DNA of 64,000 nucleotides, taken from NCBI GenBank assembly GCA_037129555.1, contig JBAXUS010000003.1, positions 1 through 64,000 on the forward strand. The letters are read 5' to 3'. A program made the translations under genes and the position numbers. Within the stretch, counting starts at the first letter, position 1; each line of letters opens with the position of its first letter. Shown piece after piece: positions 58,064-64,000 of this stretch. The stretch is from JANXLS01 sp037129555 (GTDB taxonomy: Bacteria > Planctomycetota > SZUA-567 > H5-PLA8). Under the pieces are notes generated by a model that saw only the letters and a program-made list of their open reading frames with translations, searched no databases and was not told the DNA's origin.

Positions 58064-61000
58064 GGTTTTCCGTTTCGATTGGATTGGGCGTTGGGATCAG
58101 GTTTCTTCGGTGCAGGTCCGGCCGCACTTGTTGGTGTGGTTCCGAGTGGCGGGATGGGTGCGGGTGGCGGTGTCACCTCGGGCTCGGCGAAGAGGAGAAT
58201 TTTCAACGAGTCGAGCGGACTCAAGAGCGGCGTTTCGGGCCGGGCCACAGTGGTCAGAGCGACGGTGTCTTGAATTTTCGGAGGCATCTTGACGGCGCGG
58301 TCCACGAGGGTCAAACGAGTCAGGCGCGATGACAATGTGCCGGGAAGTCCTGCGCCTAAACGGTCTGCGAGCATGGCTGCGGAAAGCAGTGCGGCGTCCT
58401 CTTTGCCCCAGACGCGGAGCAGGTGTTCACGCGCTTTTGCAAGTGATTCGGCGTCGGTGATCGCATCGATTCCAAAGAGCGCGGAGCGGGCCATGGTGCT
58501 GGCGTCGGTCCACGGGAATTTGACTGACGGTGCGGCGAGCGGGCCGGAGAGGCGCAGCGGCATACGTCCGGCATTCATCGACGTCAGGAACAATTGGCTC
58601 AATACTGCAGGCCACTTTTGCAACGCCATGCGGTCCTGCGCGTCCTGGGGCAAAGCAGTGGCGTAAATCAAGGCGTCGTCGGCGAACGTTTCGTCGGCGA
58701 GGTTGATTTTGAGATTGCGAATTCGGATGTCAAACCCGGCGCTGGCTCCTTTGCCTTTCAATTCAAACGGCTCGAATTCAGCGAGGCCTTTGTCGATGCG
58801 GACGGTGGTCGAAAACGGTTCGAATTCCATGCGCGGTAATTCGACACCGCAGACTTTTGCGAAGTACAATTCGGCGCAGGCGAGGAAGCCGTCGAAGACG
58901 GTCGCGGCGTTTGAGGTTGGGAGCGGGCTGGGACCGCTCATGTCGATGACTGGCGTTGAATCGGTGGCGGCGGCGCGAGCCATAAGCGGGCCGCGACCGG
59001 CTGCGTGGTTTTTAAAATGCTCCATCCACGGCAGCGGAGCGGTGGCGTTTTCAGTGGGGACGATGGGAGCGCCAATTGAAAAATCAGCGAACTCGATTTT
59101 CAGCGCGCCGCTCCAGCTGAGACGGTCCATACCTTTGAAATCGACGCCATTGAACGGACCTTGCGCGCTGATTTTTCCGCAGACGGTGTAGCGCGCGGGA
59201 GTCTGTTGCGGGCCGCCGATGAATTGACACAGGTCGCCACCGGTGAACATCACGCGCTGGGAGTGGCGCAGTCCGCGCGCTCCGCCGCCGACACTGCTCT
59301 TCGCGGCCATTTTGGAAAAATCGTATTCAGCGTCTTCGATTTTCAAGCGACCGTTGAGGAGCGCAGATGACGCGAGTGGCATGGACAATTTCAAGTCGCG
59401 GAAGACGACGTTGTGGGTTTCAAATTGAGCGGCTTCAAGGCCTGCGAGCGATACGCCGGGTGCTTTCATTCCGCCATTAACGAAGAGCTTCGCGATCAGT
59501 GGCCAGCCGAGTACACCGGTCGGAAGAGCGTCAGGAGCGACGGTTTTCAAAGCGCGTCGCAGATCGGCGAGTTGCTCGTCGGTGAGCGCTTTTTCGCATT
59601 CGACATCGCCTCGGATTTCGAGTGGCAGGCCGGGTGTACTGAAAGCTGAAGCGAGGCCCATTTTGGGGTCAGCGGCTTTGATATGGAGCTTGGGAATTGA
59701 GAATTTTTGAATGCGTCGCGCTTTTTGAATGTCGCCGTCTGAACTGCTGAACGGCACCCATTCGCGGATGACCGCCGTAAAATTTTTACATGAGATGTCG
59801 TTCGCCGAGATGCGCAGTCGTCCGCCCAATTCGACGCTGTGTTCAGGCGTCGCGTCGATGCGAACGGAGTCGAGATCGCCTTCCAATTCGAAGGCGTCTA
59901 AATCGGGCTGAAATCCAAAACGGCGAGGGTCATCGGGGTCGATTTTGGGTCGAAGCTTTGGCGGGAGGGTGGAGAGGAGGGCCGTCAAGCCGCCCTTGTA
60001 GGCGAACGCGGCATTTTTTAATTTACCGGCTCCCTGGTCGTTCCGGAGGCCGAGCCGCCAGAGTTCAGGCAGGCCGCGCAAATTGAGCGACGGTGATGTG
60101 AGTCGCGCTTCGAGTTTGTCGCTGCGCCAGTCGAAATGCGGAACCGCGCCTACGCATTCGAAAGCGGGGCTTTTCAGGCCGAAGTTTTCGACCGAGAATT
60201 GGAACGCGGGACCGGTGGGTGCGGTGAGGAAGTTGCGCATTTCGAAGTCGCCGAATTTTCCGGACACGTTCAGTTTCGCGATCGATGTTGGGAGGACGCC
60301 GCGTGTGGAGGCGCAGCCTTCAAGCATGACTTTGAACGGTTCGTTGGCGGGCTTGTCGAAATCGAATTGCAGGCCGGGAATCGTGGCTCGGAGGCGCGCG
60401 TTGTCGAATGAGATGTCACCGTGGATTGACGCGGCCCCATCTTTGTTGAGCGACAGTCCGAGGGCGACGGTCCACGGATGCGTCAGCGAAAGCGAGGGGC
60501 CAGGGCCGTCGTCGGTGGGAGGAAATTGAATGTTGAAATCGCTGCGGAACGAGCCGTTCAGTCGCCACGTGTCGTCATAATTGAGGTCGCGCGCGAGCTG
60601 TACTTGCTCTGCACGCCAGACGCCTTCGGGCTCCCAGGTCTTGTCGCGAATTCCGGCGAAGAGCGATGGAATTTTGCGCGCAACGTCCCCGGTTTTGAAG
60701 GTCTGCTCCACCCATTTGCGAAATAGTTTTGCGTCGAGTTCGAGCGATTGGATGCGCAGTTCTTTTCCGAGATGATCGAAGAAGGCGGACGGTCCGCTTT
60801 CGTCGAGCCATCCGGCGGCGCGTTCGGCGAGTGTCGATTGGTTCGGCTGTGTTGGGAACAACCGCGCAGAAATGCCGCGCACTTTGGACAGCGTCCCAGT
60901 GGCGGACAGTGACGTGATGTAAAAATCACCGCTCTGTTTGAAATCGAATTTAGCGAGATCCAGCGAGTCTTTCGCGCGGTCGAACACCATTTCCAGGACG

Positions 61001-63954
61001 AGTGTTCCGGAGACGGGGTCGAGCGGGTCGAGGATGCCGATGGCTTTGGCGAGTAGGGAGGCCTGTGGAGAAATGGTGCCGGAGAGGGTCATGCTGGCGA
61101 GCGCGTCGGTCCACGTTTTGTTCGCGGCGGTGCGCAGGCCGGGGAGGGCGAGGAGGTCGAGTTCGTTGAGCCGCAGTGAAAAACGGCCGAGACTGCCTTC
61201 GACGGCGAGCGTGTCGATGTTTAATAAACGCAGCTTGTCCGGCTCTTCAGGGCTTGTACTCAGACATTGCTCGTAGGAGCCGACGAGTTCCATGGAGAGC
61301 TTCGGTTCGTTCCATTGTCCGACGACTCGCGGGGCTCCCGGCGCGCCCGGAGTAGTGGGTTCGAAGGACTGCGCTTTAAAGCCGGCGCGGGTGCTGAATT
61401 CGAAATCGACGTGGTCGGTTGCGTTGGCTGTTTCGGAGGAGACGCGTTTGATTTTGACGCGGCCTTCGTGGTGGATCGATCCGGTCGCGTCGGAGGAATT
61501 GTAGACTTTGAGGAGGTCTCCACCGGTCTTGCCGGTAAGGAATCCTGATTTCAGAAGTACTTCGATGTAGGGGCTGAAGCGGTCGCGGAAGGCGGCGACG
61601 TCGGCGTCGATTTTGATGCCGGGCTCGTGGGTGTCGTTGCCGTTTTTGTCGAGGTGGATGAGTTCAATTGCTTCGCATCCGTCGCGCCGAGTGCAATTGG
61701 CTTCGACGGAGATATCGAGATGTTTTTCGCCGGTTGAGAACGTGTGGAGATTCAATGTGAGAAAAGGGAGCGCACCCAGCAAACGCGGGTCGCGGGTGTC
61801 GCGCATGAGTTTGTTAAAATACAAATCCAGTTCGAGTTTCACGGGCGCGGGATCGTTTGCTGCAACGGTGCGGAGTTGCCCTGGGACGGCGGCGGGCTTC
61901 CACGTGCGCGAGGCCGTGCCGACGGAGTGAATGCCGACGATATTTTTGCGGCCGTGAACGAGGACTTCGAGCGCGAAGTCTTCGTTCAAAGCGTCTTTCA
62001 ATCCGAACAAGGAAAGGATCGGCGAGAATTCGCGGCAGAAGTCGCTGCCACGCAGATCGAGTTTGAATTTTGCTTCGGCGGCGAGGCGGTCTTCTTTACG
62101 ATTGAATTCAATCCGCGAGGCGGTTTCACTGCGCGCGGTGAAGGACGATGCGACGAGGGAGAATTGGGCGAGGTCGATGTAATCCAAATCACCGACCGCG
62201 TCGCGCTTGGCGTTGCCGATGCACTCGAAATTCAGCGGGATTGGCTGCTTCAGCGGCGGCTTGGATGGGTCTTTGAGATCGCGGAGATTGACATAGGTGT
62301 CTTTGCCATCGAACTTCGCAACGATTTTGAGGCCGTTGTTGGCATCGACGATCACATCGGCTCGACCATTGAGGGAACCGCCGAGGCTGCCGTCGAGCTT
62401 CAAGCGCTGGCCGACATCGGTGTTGAGTAATTCTTTCAATTCGCAGTTGAGTTCGACGAGATACGTGCTGGTGCTGGTGTTCGGATTCATCGCGCCGTTG
62501 GCGCTGAGCGTCAAGAATGCCGGGTCGCGGCGGGATGGGTGCGTCCAGCTTTTGAGGGTCAGGTTCACGTTGCGGGGAACAAATGACGCGCCGTCTTTAT
62601 CCTCTTTGATGAAATGCAATTCGTCGCATTTCAGGTCGCTCGAAATGTTGCCGAACGAGGGCTTGCCCTCTTCTTTGATGGAGATCAGACTGTCGCTGGT
62701 GACGCGGCCACGGATGGTGATGTCGCGGGGGGTTGGGGCGTCGATTTCGACGCGACCGTCGAAGGGTTTTCCGAGCACGACTTTGAAGTTGGCGTCGTTG
62801 GGTTCCCAGGCGTAGCCGAAATGTTCGAAGACGCGGGCGAGGTCAAATTTTGCCATGGTGATCACGAGGGACTCGGCGCTGAACTTGGACACATCGAGGG
62901 CGCAGACGTCGTCGAGCAGACCGATTTTGCCCGTGATGGAGAGCGTCCCCAGTTCGGGCGGTTTGGGGATGGCGTTGACCCGCATCTCACATTTTTCAAT
63001 GTCAACTGGAATCCCAGGGCCTTTCAGGCGCAGTGCGAGGTCGATGTTTTCAAGGCTTGTTTCAGCGATATTGTTGAACGGGTCGCGCAGGCGCACGACA
63101 CCTTTTTTGAGCGTTAGGATGGCGTTCAATTTTGTGAGCGGGAGGCGATGGGCGCGGCCCGCGTTGACTTTTTGAATGCAATCATCAATGTTCAACGTGC
63201 CGTCGGTTTTGGAGCGTTCGAGAACGATCTCGGGTACGTGGCCTCCGATGTCGCCGTCTATGGTGATGTCGAGGTTGAGGAGTTCGCGTTTCCAGCTGAG
63301 GATGAACGCCCAGGCATCGAACTTCACGACGATGTTGGGAATGGAGACGAAGTTCGATGGCGCGGATTGAAAATCGAAGCGTTCTTTGATTTTGAGATTC
63401 GAAATATCGATGCGCCCGTCCCAAAAACGAACATCGAATTTCTCGACGTCGACGTCATCGCCGGAACGTCCAAGGGTGTCGTGAACGGTGTCTTTGATGC
63501 GGCGGCGGAGCGAGTCTTCGCCGAGCACCACGAAGCGGACGTAGATGAAGGAAATCAGGAGTAGGGCGGCGGTACTGAGGACGGAATACAGCGCGATGCG
63601 AGCCCATTTACCAGTCCCGGGGCTGGCGGCTTTTAGCTCTTTGCCGCGTTGCAAGGTCAATTGGACGGAGCCGATGCCGATGCGTTGGCCGGGGAGGACC
63701 ATGGTGGGTCCGGTGACCAGACTGCCTTCGACGGTGATGGCGGCGCGCGGCGTGTCGGGGGAGACGTCAAGGTAAGACGGACGGATTAAAAGCTTGTCGC
63801 CATCGGCTCGAAGGTAGGCGTGAGTGGGTAAAATGCCGTCGTCGCGGATGCAGATGTCGCACGCCGCGTCGCTGCCCACTCGGCTTTCGCCCGGTGGAAG
63901 GGGGAAGGAGCCGAGCGCTCCGAAGAGCAGAAAATCAGAACGGGTCGGCTTCAA
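58060..63954 (-). CDS. Giant FHA-AsmA-like membrane protein
   Basis: This 1,964-residue protein begins with an FHA-like domain (about 1-103: RVGSDAACDICIRDDG, LPTHAYL). One membrane helix (about 118-144) leads to some 1,800 extracytoplasmic residues. These have the AsmA/TamB/DUF748 pattern: paired amphipathic strands such as FDVRFWDGRIDISNLKI, VPEIVLERSKTDGTLNIDD, and repeated LxGxLxG segments. The C-terminus has an AsmA-like end and a Pro-rich tail. The FHA domain lacks three phosphothreonine-binding residues (S28 for Arg, P43 for Ser, no Asn-Gly), keeping only H45. The start is TTG at 63954, but the frame stays open to the window edge, so an upstream start is possible. AsmA-like proteins bridge the periplasm and move lipids. 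Confidence 0.75.
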   Translation of the reverse strand: MKPTRSDFLLFGALGSFPLPPGESRVGSDAACDICIRDDGILPTHAYLRADGDKLLIRPSYLDVSPDTPRAAITVEGSLVTGPTMVLPGQRIGIGSVQLTLQRGKELKAASPGTGKWARIALYSVLSTAALLLISFIYVRFVVLGEDSLRRRIKDTVHDTLGRSGDDVDVEKFDVRFWDGRIDISNLKIKERFDFQSAPSNFVSIPNIVVKFDAWAFILSWKRELLNLDITIDGDIGGHVPEIVLERSKTDGTLNIDDCIQKVNAGRAHRLPLTKLNAILTLKKGVVRLRDPFNNIAETSLENIDLALRLKGPGIPVDIEKCEMRVNAIPKPPELGTLSITGKIGLLDDVCALDVSKFSAESLVITMAKFDLARVFEHFGYAWEPNDANFKVVLGKPFDGRVEIDAPTPRDITIRGRVTSDSLISIKEEGKPSFGNISSDLKCDELHFIKEDKDGASFVPRNVNLTLKSWTHPSRRDPAFLTLSANGAMNPNTSTSTYLVELNCELKELLNTDVGQRLKLDGSLGGSLNGRADVIVDANNGLKIVAKFDGKDTYVNLRDLKDPSKPPLKQPIPLNFECIGNAKRDAVGDLDYIDLAQFSLVASSFTARSETASRIEFNRKEDRLAAEAKFKLDLRGSDFCREFSPILSLFGLKDALNEDFALEVLVHGRKNIVGIHSVGTASRTWKPAAVPGQLRTVAANDPAPVKLELDLYFNKLMRDTRDPRLLGALPFLTLNLHTFSTGEKHLDISVEANCTRRDGCEAIELIHLDKNGNDTHEPGIKIDADVAAFRDRFSPYIEVLLKSGFLTGKTGGDLLKVYNSSDATGSIHHEGRVKIKRVSSETANATDHVDFEFSTRAGFKAQSFEPTTPGAPGAPRVVGQWNEPKLSMELVGSYEQCLSTSPEEPDKLRLLNIDTLAVEGSLGRFSLRLNELDLLALPGLRTAANKTWTDALASMTLSGTISPQASLLAKAIGILDPLDPVSGTLVLEMVFDRAKDSLDLAKFDFKQSGDFYITSLSATGTLSKVRGISARLFPTQPNQSTLAERAAGWLDESGPSAFFDHLGKELRIQSLELDAKLFRKWVEQTFKTGDVARKIPSLFAGIRDKTWEPEGVWRAEQVQLARDLNYDDTWRLNGSFRSDFNIQFPPTDDGPGPSLSLTHPWTVALGLSLNKDGAASIHGDISFDNARLRATIPGLQFDFDKPANEPFKVMLEGCASTRGVLPTSIAKLNVSGKFGDFEMRNFLTAPTGPAFQFSVENFGLKSPAFECVGAVPHFDWRSDKLEARLTSPSLNLRGLPELWRLGLRNDQGAGKLKNAAFAYKGGLTALLSTLPPKLRPKIDPDDPRRFGFQPDLDAFELEGDLDSVRIDATPEHSVELGGRLRISANDISCKNFTAVIREWVPFSSSDGDIQKARRIQKFSIPKLHIKAADPKMGLASAFSTPGLPLEIRGDVECEKALTDEQLADLRRALKTVAPDALPTGVLGWPLIAKLFVNGGMKAPGVSLAGLEAAQFETHNVVFRDLKLSMPLASSALLNGRLKIEDAEYDFSKMAAKSSVGGGARGLRHSQRVMFTGGDLCQFIGGPQQTPARYTVCGKISAQGPFNGVDFKGMDRLSWSGALKIEFADFSIGAPIVPTENATAPLPWMEHFKNHAAGRGPLMARAAATDSTPVIDMSGPSPLPTSNAATVFDGFLACAELYFAKVCGVELPRMEFEPFSTTVRIDKGLAEFEPFELKGKGASAGFDIRIRNLKINLADETFADDALIYATALPQDAQDRMALQKWPAVLSQLFLTSMNAGRMPLRLSGPLAAPSVKFPWTDASTMARSALFGIDAITDAESLAKAREHLLRVWGKEDAALLSAAMLADRLGAGLPGTLSSRLTRLTLVDRAVKMPPKIQDTVALTTVARPETPLLSPLDSLKILLFAEPEVTPPPAPIPPLGTTPTSAAGPAPKKPDPNAQSNRNGKP

Positions 63955-64000
63955 TGCGCAGCCTTTGTTTCCGTGTGCCCGTCGTGAGAGGCCGCTGCTT

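Noticed and set aside
1..64000. tRNA, rRNA, CRISPR, insertion sequences and prophage
   Set aside because: I looked through the gaps for these and saw no cloverleaf, spacer array, transposase or phage structural gene; a covariance-model search would be needed to be certain about small RNAs.

Overview
The window looks like chromosomal DNA from a Gram-negative member of the Planctomycetota or a close PVC relative. This is inferred from gene content, not from a marker gene. The main pointers are a cytochrome c protein with the DUF1587/1595/1592/1588/1585 (PSD) domain set, a Tat-exported beta-helix protein, a transmembrane Hanks-type kinase and two FHA proteins. LpxC, a SurA-like foldase and an AsmA-like giant indicate an outer membrane. 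Many genes use GTG or TTG starts and have weak ribosome binding sites. I see no rRNA, tRNA, CRISPR array, transposase or phage module.

Layout. 1-3.1 kb: the 3' end of pabB, an orphan CopR/CusR-type response regulator, a three-BON-domain protein and two small minus-strand proteins of unknown function. 3.3-10.1 kb: an exported beta-helix protein, an exported propeller-like protein and a serine/threonine kinase. 10.2-15.3 kb: a Nudix hydrolase, a DUF4178 / 59-residue membrane protein / DUF350 cluster and the planctomycete cytochrome. 15.4-16.2 kb: lpxC.

16.4-30.9 kb is the centrepiece, a type II secretion / type IV pilus-like gene cluster: a PilM-PilN (GspL-like) fusion, a PilO/GspM-like protein, a small anchored protein, a TPR protein, and pseudopilins in the order G-H-K-J-I. 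The H-like pseudopilin carries a LamG-like domain. The K-like protein is 1,553 residues, several times the usual size, with a LamG-like domain and about five copies of a small beta module. A sixth copy lies in the J-like pseudopilin. No secretin, ATPase or inner-membrane platform gene is in the window.

30.9-41.6 kb: a canonical FHA protein, a DUF4912 protein, small TPR-like proteins, a 38-residue basic protein with its own strong terminator, RNase R, a thioredoxin-like protein, a DUF58 protein and a nucleotidyltransferase-like protein. 41.2-49.2 kb (minus strand): gltB-gltD, an SGNH hydrolase, trmB and a membrane protein. 49.8-53.6 kb: a SufT-like protein, an S-adenosyl-L-methionine hydrolase-family protein and an ArnT-like glycosyltransferase. 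53.8-56.9 kb: a DUF2092-like/thioredoxin fusion, an Rrf2 regulator with a well-formed promoter and operator, cysK with a terminator, and a DUF2061 protein; this reads as a cysteine/sulfur control locus. 57-64 kb: a SurA-like isomerase overlapping a 1,964-residue protein that joins a degenerate FHA domain to a long AsmA-like extracytoplasmic region.

Hairpin-forming intergenic repeats of several families are scattered through the window, some inside operons and one forming the 3' end of a coding sequence.
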